Of a DNA stretch of 64,000 nucleotides, positions 53,101 through 64,000 are shown piece by piece. How positions within the stretch are numbered: position 1 is the first letter of the stretch; the number at the start of each line of letters is the position of its first letter. Source of the stretch: Rhynchopus euleeides (lineage: Eukaryota; Euglenozoa; Diplonemea; Diplonemida; Diplonemidae). A program made the position numbers and the translations under genes. Where the stretch lies: NCBI GenBank assembly GCA_963210315.1, contig OY723291.1, positions 2,046,001 through 2,110,000 of the forward strand, read 5' to 3'. The notes under the pieces are model-generated. The model was not told the DNA's origin and searched no databases. It saw nothing but the letters and a program-made list of their open reading frames with translations.

Positions 53101-56100
53101 AAACACCCCAAAAATTTTTCCGCCATATCACCCCCCAGACACTAGGAGGGTGTATGATTTTCCGGATTTTCCTGTTTTTTCCCGATTTTCCGAAAAATTT
53201 GCCACTGGTTGACACAAGGGCGAATTTCGAGAAAAATCCGAAAATCAGGAAAAATCAGGTTTTTTTCGGATTTCCGGGATGGTCACCATACACCCTCCGG
53301 AAAAAAATCCGAAATTTTTGGGTCGAAAAAATTTTTTTTTTCTGACCCGAAAATCTGTGTCTGCGGACTGCCACACTGTGAAAAATCGGAAAATTTCCGA
53401 AAAAAGTCGAAAATTTTGGCCTTTCCTGGCCTATGTGGTCCCAAAGGGCCCGGGTTGCCCGGATTTTCACCCAAAAACACCCCAAAAATTTTTCCGCCAT
53501 ATCACCCCCCAGACACTAGGAGGGTGTATGATTTTCCGGATTTTCCTGTTTTTTCCCGATTTTCCGAAAAATTTGCCACTGGTTGACACAAGGGCGAATT
53601 TCGAGAAAAATCCGAAAATCAGGAAAAATCAGGTTTTTTTCGGATTTCCGGGATGGTCACCATACACCCTCCGGAAAAAAATCCGAAATTTTTGGGTCGA
53701 AAAATTTTTTTTTTTTCTGACCCGAAAATCTGTGTCTGCGGACTGCCACACTGTGAAAAATCGGAAAATTTCCGAAAAAAGTCGAAAATTTTGGCCTTTC
53801 CTGGCCTATGTGGTCCCAAAGGGCCCGGGTTGCCCGGATTTTCACCCAAAAACACCCCAAAAATTTTTCCGCCATATCACCCCCCAGACACTAGGAGGGT
53901 GTATGATTTTCCGGATTTTCCTGTTTTTTCCCGATTTTCCGAAAAATTTGCCACTGGTTGACACAAGGGCGAATTTCGAGAAAAATCCGAAAATCAGGAA
54001 AAATCAGGTTTTTTTCGGATTTCCGGGATGGTCACCATACACCCTCCGGAAAAAAATCCGAAATTTTTGGGTCGAAAATTTTTTTTTTTTTCTGACCCGA
54101 AAATCTGTGTCTGCGGACTGCCACACTGTGAAAAATCGGAAAATTTCCGAAAAAAGTCGAAAATTTTGGCCTTTCCTGGCCTATGTGGTCCCAAAGGGCC
54201 CGGGTTGCCCGGATTTTCACCCAAAAACACCCCAAAAATTTTTCCGCCATATCACCCCCCAGACACTAGGAGGGTGTATGATTTTCCGGATTTTCCTGTT
54301 TTTTCCCGATTTTCCGAAAAATTTGCCACTGGTTGACACAAGGGCGAATTTCGAGAAAAATCCGAAAATCAGGAAAAATCAGGTTTTTTTCGGATTTCCG
54401 GGATGGTCACCATACACCCTCCGGAAAAAAATCCGAAATTTTTGGGTCGAAAATTTTTTTTTTTTCTGACCCGAAAATCTGTGTCTGCGGACTGCCACAC
54501 TGTGAAAAATCGGAAAATTTCCGAAAAAAGTCGAAAATTTTGGCCTTTCCTGGCCTATGTGGTCCCAAAGGGCCCGGGTTGCCCGGATTTTCACCCAAAA
54601 ACACCCCAAAAATTTTTCCGCCATATCACCCCCCAGACACTAGGAGGGTGTATGATTTTCCGGATTTTCCTGTTTTTTCCCGATTTTCCGAAAAATTTGC
54701 CACTGGTTGACACAAGGGCGAATTTCGAGAAAAATCCGAAAATCAGGAAAAATCAGGTTTTTTTCGGATTTCCGGGATGGTCACCATACACCCTCCGGAA
54801 AAAAATCCGAAATTTTTGGGTCGAAAAATTTTTTTTTTTTCTGACCCGAAAATCTGTGTCTGCGGACTGCCACACTGTGAAAAATCGGAAAATTTCCGAA
54901 AAAAGTCGAAAATTTTGGCCTTTCCTGGCCTATGTGGTCCCAAAGGGCCCGGGTTGCCCGGATTTTCACCCAAAAACACCCCAAAAATTTTTCCGCCATA
55001 TCACCCCCCAGACACTAGGAGGGTGTATGATTTTCCGGATTTTCCTGTTTTTTCCCGATTTTCCGAAAAATTTGCCACTGGTTGACACAAGGGCGAATTT
55101 CGAGAAAAATCCGAAAATCAGGAAAAATCAGGTTTTTTTCGGATTTCCGGGATGGTCACCATACACCCTCCGGAAAAAAATCCGAAATTTTTGGGTCGAA
55201 AATTTTTTTTTTTTCTGACCCGAAAATCTGTGTCTGCGGACTGCCACACTGTGAAAAATCGGAAAATTTCCGAAAAAAGTCGAAAATTTTGGCCTTTCCT
55301 GGCCTATGTGGTCCCAAAGGGCCCGGGTTGCCCGGATTTTCACCCAAAAACACCCCAAAAATTTTTCCGCCATATCACCCCCCAGACACTAGGAGGGTGT
55401 ATGATTTTCCGGATTTTCCTGTTTTTTCCCGATTTTCCGAAAAATTTGCCACTGGTTGACACAAGGGCGAATTTCGAGAAAAATCCGAAAATCAGGAAAA
55501 ATCAGGTTTTTTTCGGATTTCCGGGATGGTCACCATACACCCTCCGGAAAAAAATCCGAAATTTTTGGGTCGAAAATTTTTTTTTTTTCTGACCCGAAAA
55601 TCTGTGTCTGCGGACTGCCACACTGTGAAAAATCGGAAAATTTCCGAAAAAAGTCGAAAATTTTGGCCTTTCCTGGCCTATGTGGTCCCAAAGGGCCCGG
55701 GTTGCCCGGATTTTCACCCAAAAACACCCCAAAAATTTTTCCGCCATATCACCCCCCAGACACTAGGAGGGTGTATGATTTTCCGGATTTTCCTGTTTTT
55801 TCCCGATTTTCCGAAAAATTTGCCACTGGTTGACACAAGGGCGAATTTCGAGAAAAATCCGAAAATCAGGAAAAATCAGGTTTTTTTCGGATTTCCGGGA
55901 TGGTCACCATACACCCTCCGGAAAAAAATCCGAAATTTTTGGGTCGAAAAATTTTTTTTTTTCTGACCCGAAAATCTGTGTCTGCGGACTGCCACACTGT
56001 GAAAAATCGGAAAATTTCCGAAAAAAGTCGAAAATTTTGGCCTTTCCTGGCCTATGTGGTCCCAAAGGGCCCGGGTTGCCCGGATTTTCACCCAAAAACA

Positions 56101-56869
56101 CCCCAAAAATTTTTCCGCCATATCACCCCCCAGACACTAGGAGGGTGTATGATTTTCCGGATTTTCCTGTTTTTTCCCGATTTTCCGAAAAATTTGCCAC
56201 TGGTTGACACAAGGGCGAATTTCGAGAAAAATCCGAAAATCAGGAAAAATCAGGTTTTTTTCGGATTTCCGGGATGGTCACCATACACCCTCCGGAAAAA
56301 AATCCGAAATTTTTGGGTCGAAAATTTTTTTTTTTTTCTGACCCGAAAATCTGTGTCTGCGGACTGCCACACTGTGAAAAATCGGAAAATTTCCGAAAAA
56401 AGTCGAAAATTTTGGCCTTTCCTGGCCTATGTGGTCCCAAAGGGCCCGGGTTGCCCGGATTTTCACCCAAAAACACCCCAAAAATTTTTCCGCCATATCA
56501 CCCCCCAGACACTAGGAGGGTGTATGATTTTCCGGATTTTCCTGTTTTTTCCCGATTTTCCGAAAAATTTGCCACTGGTTGACACAAGGGCGAATTTCGA
56601 GAAAAATCCGAAAATCAGGAAAAATCAGGTTTTTTTCGGATTTCCGGGATGGTCACCATACACCCTCCGGAAAAAAATCCGAAATTTTTGGGTCGAAAAA
56701 TTTTTTTTTTTTCTGACCCGAAAATCTGTGTCTGCGGACTGCCACACTGTGAAAAATCGGAAAATTTCCGAAAAAAGTCGAAAATTTTGGCCTTTCCTGG
56801 CCTATGTGGTCCCAAAGGGCCCGGGTTGCCCGGATTTTCACCCAAAAACACCCCAAAAATTTTTCCGCC
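50143..56869. repeat. Satellite array, 18 units of 374-375 bp
   Basis: Unit start CTAGGAGGGTGTATGATTTT occurs at 50143, 50517, 50892 and then every 374-375 bases to 56514; the last unit is cut after about 355 bp at TTTTCCGCC. Units are almost identical; differences are mainly in the length and phase of an A/T run after GGGTCG and one C/T or G/A change per few units. Because 375 is a multiple of three and few stops occur, long open frames run through the array on both strands. These encode only the repeat and I do not call them genes. The array ends at a GCCGCCCTTCGGGCGGC hairpin. Confidence 0.97.
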
Positions 56870-58967
56870 GCCCTTCGGGCGGCGGATTGGCCGCCTTTGG
56901 CGGCGTCGTCGTTTCACTCTGTACGAAGGACGTCGGTAAAGCCGAGCCCTTTGTACAACCGTTTCACTTCGACTTCTTTTCGGCTGTCTGTTTGTTTGCG
57001 TTTCCAGTCCCGTGCCTGTCTGTCGTCCGGACGCCCTGTTTTTATGGTTTTCTCCTGTTGCGGCGCTGCCTGAAAAAACCCCCGTCCGCCCCTCTCGGCT
57101 CCATCTCCGAGTGCCTACCTCGTTCTGTCCGCTTTCCCTAGGAGGTACAGAGAGACCCCCTCTCCCCGCCGAGCATGTCAGAAGATGCCGTGTCCCGCAT
57201 CCAAATGTAGTTGCAGGTGCCCTCGGTTGCGGTGTTGTAGCGCAGTCCGCGCAGGTCGGAGGCCACACGCCACTCTGGAGTGCCTCCCGCCGTCTGAGAC
57301 CCCGGGCCCCCCATGGGCTGGGGGGGCCTTCCATCGCCATGGCAATGCCTACCAGGTGTCGGACGCGATTCCGACTGTAAAGTGTCACAGTCTGTGGCTC
57401 GTCGATGCCAAGATCCTCGTTACGGTCCGATGAAACTGGGTGTTATTCGGAGCCCTACAACTGCAACACGGGAGGCTTGACAACCGGCTCCTGATGCAGG
57501 GAACGTATGCTGCAATTTTATCTGCGTTCATGCAGGCGTTGCCCCGCCTGCAAGGTGACCGTCTTTTGCTGTCCTCAGGTGTACCGTACCCTGAATGGGA
57601 ACGGGAGGAACGTTCCTCTCGGGCATGCTACGTTGTCGAAAACTTTGCGATACACGGCCAGCTTCCTCGTGGCCTCATGTTCTTCTGTCCCTTCTGTTGT
57701 GATGCGTCTCATGGATGTGCCCTGCAGGGCTTCCACACAGTGTCGAGGAGTGATCCTCGCACGGAAAAACAATTGGCTTGGTCTTCCCGCTTTCGGGCTC
57801 CCGTCTCCGAGAGCCCAGCACAGTTTTGAGTCGGACCTGGGATAGCGGTTCGAACGGGAATTTCGGGCCGAACCCTGAAATTCTCCAACACCCCATATCG
57901 CACCTGAGACGCGGCTTCCTTATCTGAGGGGCCGCGTCCAAATACACGGACTTTGCTAAACTGGACCCAACTCCCCACACTCTTTTTTTGGCCATTTTTC
58001 CAAAAAATTCCCCCATTTTTTACAAAATTTTACAGAATTTACAGTTCGTTATACATCCTCCCTAGACCACAAAAATGACCCCACTACGATCCGCGCGGAG
58101 TCCAAAAAGTACAATGGGGGAAGAAAATCACGATTCTGGGAGGTCGAATTTTTCCACCCAAGAAAATAAGTTTTGACACCCCCCCCCCCCCCCTTTTTCG
58201 GTGACCCAAAAAGTACCCAAGAAGTACCCAAATTTGACTTTTTTTTGGGCGTCAGCCAGACCAAAAACACAATGATGGTGATGGGTGCAGCGAAGAGATT
58301 CATCAGCCGAACGGATGTGGGTTGTAATTGACTTTTTCTTTGCGTGTGGGTGGGGCGTTTCGGTTTCGTCGAAATGTCCATGGTTCGCCCAACAAACATT
58401 TTGATACTGCGAATATGTGGGAGCGTGCAGCGTATTGAGACAAAAACAAATACATGAGTATCGCCCCTATCACAGGGCCACAAACCACTGCCCACTCGTA
58501 CGCACAACAACCCGGACTTCTTTTGCCTGGATTGTCGCGAGAAGCAATGCATTCGCCTCAGGGCGCCCGTTCGGATTTTTCGGTTCTGGACCACCTCGGG
58601 ACGTACATTCTTTGTGGGGTCAGTCTGCGTGTGACTCTCCAAACTCCAACTCTGTGTTGGAGCGTACCAACCGAAGTGATGTTTCCTCCAAGACTTCCAC
58701 ACCACAAATCAATCCACCAAAAGAACGAAAACTAATCAGTTCCCGTCGCACATGCACACGCCCCGTGAGCGGGTGCAACTTTCCTTCCGAGTAGCCACGC
58801 GTCATCGCTCTTCAGACTACCATCGAAACAGCGTGCACCGCAGAACATCACGACGCCAACGGACAGCTGGCACCCCGCACCCCCCACTCATTATTGCTTG
58901 CTTGTCGCTGCCAGTTTTGACATTTGAGCACACACTGAGTCACACACTCCAGGCGGTCTTGTCGCCC
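56870..58967. other. Gene-poor stretch
   Basis: A 129-codon frame at 57440-57829 is the best, but without recognisable content. Repeat fragments shared with 43256-43290 (57955-57990) and 47525-47690 (58072-58245) are present. The last ~100 bases contain the 5' region of the next gene. Confidence 0.5.
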
Positions 58968-59489
58968 ATGCAACAACACAATGAAGCTGAGTTCGGCAAG
59001 GAGGCGATGGAACAGGTTCTGCAAAAGCGCCGGCTCCACAGAGCCGCCATCGAGTTGATCATGCGCTCAGAGCCTGAGAAAATGGTCGACCTGGTGGACC
59101 TGTTTGAAAAGTGGAAAGGACGGGAAAGAGAGCTTGTTGTTGCACTGAAGAAGAAGTACTCTCGCGACAGTATCGTACAAACTGAGGCGACGCGACGTGA
59201 TCACGGAGACAGCATGTTGCGTATTGCAGGAAGCTCAGCCGAGGAGCACCGCCTCGTTGCTCTCGATGTCCTCCACGGCATGGACATCACCCTGCGAGCA
59301 GCTGCTGCACGTGTCCTGTTCACAAAGTCTTCGAACTTCAGCCGCACTGCCGACTATCTTGAAGCTATTCACCTTCTGAACTACTTGCGCGAAGCTTCAA
59401 CGCATCTGCAAAGCCACTTTGGCCGAGCACCGGGTTCAGCACCTAGTATCGCGAAGGAGCTAGCCTTCCTCTCCACTGTCCGTTCATAG
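58968..59489 (+). CDS. Small helical protein of unknown function
   Basis: I recognise no named family. The ATG at 58968 (MQQHNEAEFGKEA) gives 173 residues; the frame stays open upstream to 58752, but that stretch is Arg/Ser/Pro-rich and looks untranslated. Residues about 32-60 contain KMVDLVDLFEKWKGRERE followed by LVVALKKKYS. This L-x-x-[YW]-x-G-[KR]-E-x-x-L-x-x-x-L-x-x-K-Y pattern is, from memory, frequent at the start of kinetoplastid proteins of many kinds. The second half (LVALDVLHGMDITLRAAAARVLF and YLEAIHLLNYLREASTHLQ) is predicted helical. It lies 114 bases upstream of the acetyltransferase gene in the same direction, suggesting a shared polycistronic unit. No membrane helix or signal peptide is visible. 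Confidence 0.75.
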   Translation: MQQHNEAEFGKEAMEQVLQKRRLHRAAIELIMRSEPEKMVDLVDLFEKWKGRERELVVALKKKYSRDSIVQTEATRRDHGDSMLRIAGSSAEEHRLVALDVLHGMDITLRAAAARVLFTKSSNFSRTADYLEAIHLLNYLREASTHLQSHFGRAPGSAPSIAKELAFLSTVRS

Positions 59490-59603
59490 ATGTAAACACG
59501 AATCCTCCCCACACCCCGCCTTGCTCTTGAATCCTGATGGGGCACTGCATGTTAGGCAAATCCAACACCCACCGACACTTGACAGGCCGCGCGTGCCGCA
59601 GGC

Positions 59604-60659
59604 ATGTCGCAAGCCATGATTCATCTGCGAGAGGGGATCTTTGTGCATCCCAACCGGATTACGAATCTCCCAATTGAGCGGACGCGCCCCAGGACCCCGT
59701 ACCCGGTGCGAGAGATGGTCGATGCCGGGGTGTGGGACAAACAGACAGAGGGGCTCTTGATCTGCCATCATTGCTTTCAGCCATTCACTCCGCTTGGGCA
59801 GAAGCGCGTCTACCGGGACCATGTCCGGGACTGCAAGCCGAGAGGGGAGATGGTGTACGACGACCCCGACAGCTGCATCACGGTGCGGGATTACAGCTCG
59901 TTGTGGCATTCTGATGAAGTTGACGTCTGTTCAAATCTGGCCTCGCTGATCGGCACCTTCGTGCGAGACAAAATTGCATTCACGGATATGGCGATCATGT
60001 CTATGTTTGCGATGTACGCCAAGCCGGGCTTCCGTGCAAATTTGACCCCCCGCTCCAATGGCCAGGCACAACTGCATGACTACATCGAGACGCCATTCGA
60101 AGCCCCCGTCGAAAGTTCTGAGGAGCTGTGTCTTGTTGGTGCTTTCAGCCATCAAGCCGTGCCGATTCCTGGAAGTGGCATGCGACACCCAAATGCGATT
60201 TCGTGTTTCGCAGTGCTTCCGCCCTACCGCCGGCGTGGCTTCGGGGCCTTCATGGTCGAGTTCTCCAGGCATATCGGGAAAACTAGCGACCCCTTGCACC
60301 TCCGCCCCTTCAGTGTCGAGAGACCGCTGTCGCTGCGTGGCCGCAACTCTCATCGCAAGGTGTGGCGGAGAGAGTGTGTCGCCGCCTTGCAAAAGATCGT
60401 GAAGAAGAGAAAGGGGGGCAAGCCGACAGGATTCACCCTTGCACAGGTCGCCAAAGAGGCGAAAATGGCAGAAGAAGACGTCATCTCGACCCTGCGCTCC
60501 TATAGGATGCTGACCCCAGGCACTGACGGCAGTGGACCTGTCATCTGGATGGGTGACGATGGGACGCATGATGACACTGGACTGTTTAAGGATAGCTACG
60601 TTGTGAACTACCAACCTGTGATACGGCTGCACAGCCGGACCCCGTTGCGGGGTGATTAG
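59604..60659 (+). CDS. MYST-family histone acetyltransferase
   Basis: Transfers acetyl groups from acetyl-CoA to lysines, usually of histones, in the nucleus. Single exon, 351 residues, start at 59604 (MSQAMIHLRE). The MYST C2HC zinc finger is C54-x2-C57 ... H73-x3-C77, followed by the PRGEMVY element. The acetyl-CoA loop is PPYRRRGFGAFMVEFS (Q/R-x-x-G-x-G), preceded by the conserved active-site cysteine C201 (ISCFAVLPPY); the catalytic glutamate is E239 in SVERPLSLRG. The Lys normally autoacetylated (in DHKTLYYDV of Esa1) corresponds to VRDKIAFTDM. The C-terminal winged-helix part FTLAQVAKEAKMAEEDVISTL matches the family well. There is no chromo, tudor or PHD domain, and the strand before the zinc finger (IDTWYFSPYP in Esa1) is reduced. 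Divergent but with all key residues. Confidence 0.88.
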   Translation: MSQAMIHLREGIFVHPNRITNLPIERTRPRTPYPVREMVDAGVWDKQTEGLLICHHCFQPFTPLGQKRVYRDHVRDCKPRGEMVYDDPDSCITVRDYSSLWHSDEVDVCSNLASLIGTFVRDKIAFTDMAIMSMFAMYAKPGFRANLTPRSNGQAQLHDYIETPFEAPVESSEELCLVGAFSHQAVPIPGSGMRHPNAISCFAVLPPYRRRGFGAFMVEFSRHIGKTSDPLHLRPFSVERPLSLRGRNSHRKVWRRECVAALQKIVKKRKGGKPTGFTLAQVAKEAKMAEEDVISTLRSYRMLTPGTDGSGPVIWMGDDGTHDDTGLFKDSYVVNYQPVIRLHSRTPLRGD

Positions 60660-60786
60660 ATGTGCAAAGAACTGATTCAAAAGCCCCCCCACCCCGAACC
60701 ACGTCTTTAACTTGCTGCTCTGGAGGAGCCGACGAAGTACCTCAAAGCGACACCCACAAATCAACAGGTTAATTCTCCCTACCAAC

Positions 60787-62640
60787 ATGGCACGTTATCA
60801 GGTCGACGACGGGATGTCCACAGCAGCAAGCGACGTCAGCTTCGACCCGTATGGCGACCTTCCTGCGGAGTACACGAACCCTCCTCCCCTGACGGTGCCA
60901 CAGCAGGTATGCATGCAGTGTTCAGTTGTGCAGGTTGTGTATCGCGGGTTTGCAACACTGTCGTGCGGCCACCCATGTATCTTCTACAGAACAACTCGCA
61001 CATGCCGTACGGGGGCAGCACTAACTACTCGCACACGATGCACCTGGCCACTGCACAGCCGATCTACATCAGCGTAGTGCACCCCAGTGGACGCACGGCG
61101 TGGGTTCCGGTGATGGACGGTGCCTCGCTGAGCACTGTGAAGGAGGAGGCATGCCGGCAGCTGGGTATCCAGGAGGTGACCCAGCTCGCGCGTGTGACTC
61201 CCATGTTGGACGACGTATGTGCCGCCTGTTGGTCCTTGCCCCACTCTTCCTGCAGACTCCGGTTGACCGCCAGTGCATGCCGAACGACACGCTCTACATC
61301 CTTCCGACAAAGACCGAGACCCAGCAGGCCCCGACAATGTACCAGGAGCTGCAGGCATCGCAGCCTGTGTCCCCGATTGTGCCATCCATGCCCTCTACTC
61401 CTCTGAGCATGTCCGGCTCTTTCTCGGGACCCAGCATGTACCACAACGCGCCGTCCTTCTCGAACAACTTGTCTGTCTCTGGTATGTTTCTGTCTGAGCA
61501 GCCCCGAACCAATCACAAAAAATACACAGGAGGGTCGATGAACTGGCAGGTGCACCTGGAGGAGAAGCTGGCGAACGCTGCACAGAACCTGACGTCGATT
61601 ATCTCGCAAAGCAGATACTGCACTGAGCTGCAGCACGACCTGGAGACAGCGGTGCAGCGCGGCATCGACTGCTCTGCTGTGTTCCAGACGGCAGAGCGCA
61701 TGCTCCCGGAGCTCATCCTGCACCCGTCTGGGAACTACCTCGTCTCAAAGTGCTTCGAGCTGTGCCCCTCTCTGATCGACAGGGCAACGGCAATTATTGC
61801 TGCTGATGTATGTTGACGTTGCTTCGTTCCTCCACTAAACACCCACAGGTTCGCATGTACGCCCTGCACAAGCACGGCTCGTACGTCGTTGAGGCAATTC
61901 TTGTGAGCCAGAACGCAAGCAGGCAGGCAAAGGGCGACCTGATCTCCGCCCTCCTGAGCCCGACCAACCGTGTCGGGGTTGCGACGCACGACTCTGGCAA
62001 CTTCGTGCTGCAGAAGGCGATTGAGTATGTCTCACTCACAGGGCACGAACCGACACTTTCCACCCGCATTGTAGTGCGCTGACATTCAATCCCCCCGTCG
62101 TTCCTTGTGGCGAGTCGGCCGAGTGAGCTTCACTCCCTCCCTCCCTTTGCACCCCTGCCACAGGAACTGTCCGGATGACCTGCTGATGCTGCTGCAGGAT
62201 GCTGTGCAGGCTGTCTTCCGCATGTCGACGCACGGTCCGAAGATGCTGAAGAAGCTCGAGGCACGGATCTCGAAATCGCAGTCTGTGCAGGCCGCACTGC
62301 CTGCAGTGCCTGCGGCTGTGCCGTACGTCAGCCACATCGGCGCTGACACCCCTCAGGAGTCGACAACGGAGCAGAAGAACATGGGCCTGAAGGAGTCGGA
62401 GGTGAACTCGATCCCGAAGGTGGAGATGAAGGAGGTGAAGATGCGGAAGGACCTCCCGGAGCTGATGATGCGCATGCCCTCCGGGACAGAGTCGTGGGCT
62501 GACGCGGAGGACGGTCCCCTCTCGCCCCCCCCCATGGTATGCTCTCGTGGCCACACTCACGAAGCTCTTCTGGGGCTGTCATGCTTGATTGTCACACCAA
62601 CTCACAGTTCACCGAGGATGGGCGTGTGCCGCTTCCGTAG
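60787..62640 (+). CDS. PUF (Pumilio) repeat RNA-binding protein with N-terminal ubiquitin-like segment
   Basis: PUF proteins bind specific sequences, usually in 3' UTRs, and control mRNA stability or translation, a major control level in Euglenozoa. Seven exons: 60787-60906, 60990-61214, 61256-61481, 61530-61807, 61849-62024, 62164-62536, 62608-62640. All six introns start GTATGT or GTATGC and end CAG, and phases agree; 476 residues ending FTEDGRVPLP. Residues about 60-130 (IYISVVHPSGRTAWVPVMDG ... DTLYILPTK) look like a ubiquitin-like beta-grasp fold. Residues about 235-375 hold PUF repeats: HPSGNYLVSKCFE (near 256), VRMYALHKHGSYVVEAIL (284), VATHDSGNFVLQKAIE (330), FRMSTHGPKMLKKLEARI (362). 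Only about four to five repeats are evident instead of eight. The tail is acidic/Lys-rich with Met-rich patches. Confidence 0.88.
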
Positions 62641-64000
62641 ATGGGTCTTGATTTCGCTTCAACGCTTTCCTGCGCCTGTGCGATGCAGGCACCTTAGATC
62701 ACACTTGACGACGAGACATGGGTCAAAAAAACGTGCGGGTGGATACTGGGATGAGTGCTCGAGAGGGAAGAAGGCTGGGCTGCGCTGGTAGCTTCTCCGG
62801 CGATGGAATCATCGCGGACTTCGATTCGAAATCATATCTCTGTGGGAGCACCGCTCTCAGGATCGCGAGAGCCGATCAACGCTTCCCGCTCATCCCGTGC
62901 TTGCCGGTATTAGGGGGTAATATCCCGGACCGTGTTTATTTTTGTCTGACTCCTTGTCTCCGTGGACTTTCCCTGGAAATTTGATTTTCTTCCAGGTGTC
63001 AGCGATTCCCTTCTCCATTTCCCTTAGATGATCTTCATGTTTCGTGACAAGGGGCGCACGTCGTGGCCCCGGCGTACACTGTCTTTTAGCGAGGCTGCTG
63101 TGCTCCTGGCGCAAACGTGCATTGCATGTGGCTATGGTGTGGCTGTCCAGTATGGGCCTCTCTACTGGTTGACTCAACCATATGAGCGCACGTGAACATT
63201 GAAGTCGCCCCTGCTGGACAGACGCCGTTAGAACGGGTGCTCCTTATGATGTGCTACCCTACAAACCTCTTTTTCGTTTCCGAGTTCCCGCGGCGAAGCG
63301 GGGCGCTGTCGCGGAGTACCGGATAACTCGGGCGACTGAAGCTTTTGGATTACCACCTTCCCGAGCCCGCAAACCCAGGTTGGCGGGCTTCCTGGGTGGT
63401 TCATCCAAAGTGGAAGGACTCCGTATCTCTTTTTTTCTTTTGATAATTTGACTATTTTTTCCAAACACAACACCCCCCTACAACACACCAGCACGGTTTG
63501 ATTTTCCGCCCGTTGATGTTTCCCTTGCCTGAGTTGCCACTCCTCTGGACTCGTAGACTTTGACAGACACAAGTCCGAACGGGTTTGTTCCGCCCAAAAG
63601 GAGCTTCCCTTTCGGAGGCATGACCAACATGACTTCTCTTTTTTTTTTTTTTTTTTCATGTCGCTCCCGTTGGTCACTTCGCTGCTTTGAGTCAGCCACG
63701 TGGCGGAAGCCGGACCGCAGGGAGGGGCGTTGCGCCCGTTGACGCCTCTCACTCCTCATGTGCCTTGAGTAGCTGCCAGGTGGGTCTGCTTTGAGGCGGG
63801 GAATCGCGTCAGGCCAAACAGCCACTGCGAGGACGTCTCCCCTAAAAGAAAAGAAAGAATGTGGGAAGGGGACGGGGGTGGGATGGGTGGGCAGCGCAAG
63901 CCGGAAGGAGCGCCTCCCATGGGGCGGAAGCTCACCCGACAGCATAAAATGCTGCGAAAACAACAAAAAAAGGGAAAATAAACCACGCACACCACAACAT
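62641..64000. other. No gene seen
   Basis: After the PUF gene no coding region is supported. A T run (63638-63657) and an inverted repeat near 63365-63395 (CCCGC/GCGGG and AACCCAGG) are the only notable features. Confidence 0.5.

Noticed and set aside
50143-56869. CRISPR array
   Set aside because: Contiguous 375-bp near-identical units without spacers, in an intron-containing eukaryotic genome.
50280-57141. Very long open frames through the satellite (up to 1,021 codons)
   Set aside because: They simply read a 375-bp tandem repeat; frames are open on both strands, differ only by the A/T run length, and show no domain.
57440-57829. 129-codon frame after the satellite
   Set aside because: No domain, no codon bias, and an overlapping frame of similar length on the same strand.

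Overview
The window is nuclear DNA from a protist, most likely a diplonemid or close relative (Euglenozoa). Four observations support this. All supported cellular genes lie on the + strand in tight head-to-tail groups with gaps of 115-300 bases, as expected for polycistronic, trans-spliced transcription. All 15 introns I could place begin GTATG and are 41-155 bases long. One gene encodes an adenylate cyclase that resembles the receptor cyclases of trypanosomes. A 38-base sequence at 42288-42325 (- strand) closely resembles the diplonemid spliced-leader exon as I remember it, including the block ACAGTTTCTGTACT that kinetoplastid leaders share.

Layout. 1-5489 is low-complexity DNA with one 866-bp hAT transposon remnant that has a perfect 8-bp target duplication. 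5490-10085 holds RPN13 (proteasome ubiquitin receptor), a dithiol glutaredoxin and a tail-anchored membrane protein of unknown function whose membrane anchor lies downstream of an intronic stop. 10086-19006 has no cellular gene but three inserted elements: a direct-repeat element with a hammerhead ribozyme in each repeat, and two TA-flanked inverted-repeat elements, one carrying a zinc-knuckle gene. 19007-26552 is a four-gene cluster: MAPK-like kinase, glycerophosphodiester phosphodiesterase-like enzyme, coiled-coil protein, adenylate cyclase. 26553-32415 is gene-poor and repeat-rich, with a severely truncated retroelement copy. 32426-42325 is an apparently complete 9.9-kb non-LTR retroelement on the - strand with one 2,852-codon reading frame. 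42326-50142 is a dense graveyard of small inverted-repeat and direct-repeat elements plus a decayed gene. 50143-56869 is an 18-unit satellite with a 375-bp period. 58968-62640 is a three-gene cluster: small helical protein, MYST-type acetyltransferase, PUF-repeat RNA-binding protein.

The cellular genes cover protein turnover, redox, signalling (kinase and cAMP), chromatin and mRNA control; nothing shows that they form one pathway.

The two most interesting finds are mobile. The first is a non-LTR retroelement that begins exactly with a spliced-leader sequence, ends in poly(A), is bounded by a target duplication, and encodes two OTU-like protease domains on either side of its reverse transcriptase and nuclease. 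The second is a retrozyme-like or Penelope-like element whose two ~357-bp direct repeats each hold a complete hammerhead core on the - strand, with the two cleavage sites 799 bases apart. Spliced-leader and family assignments rest on memory and motif reading; no database search was possible.
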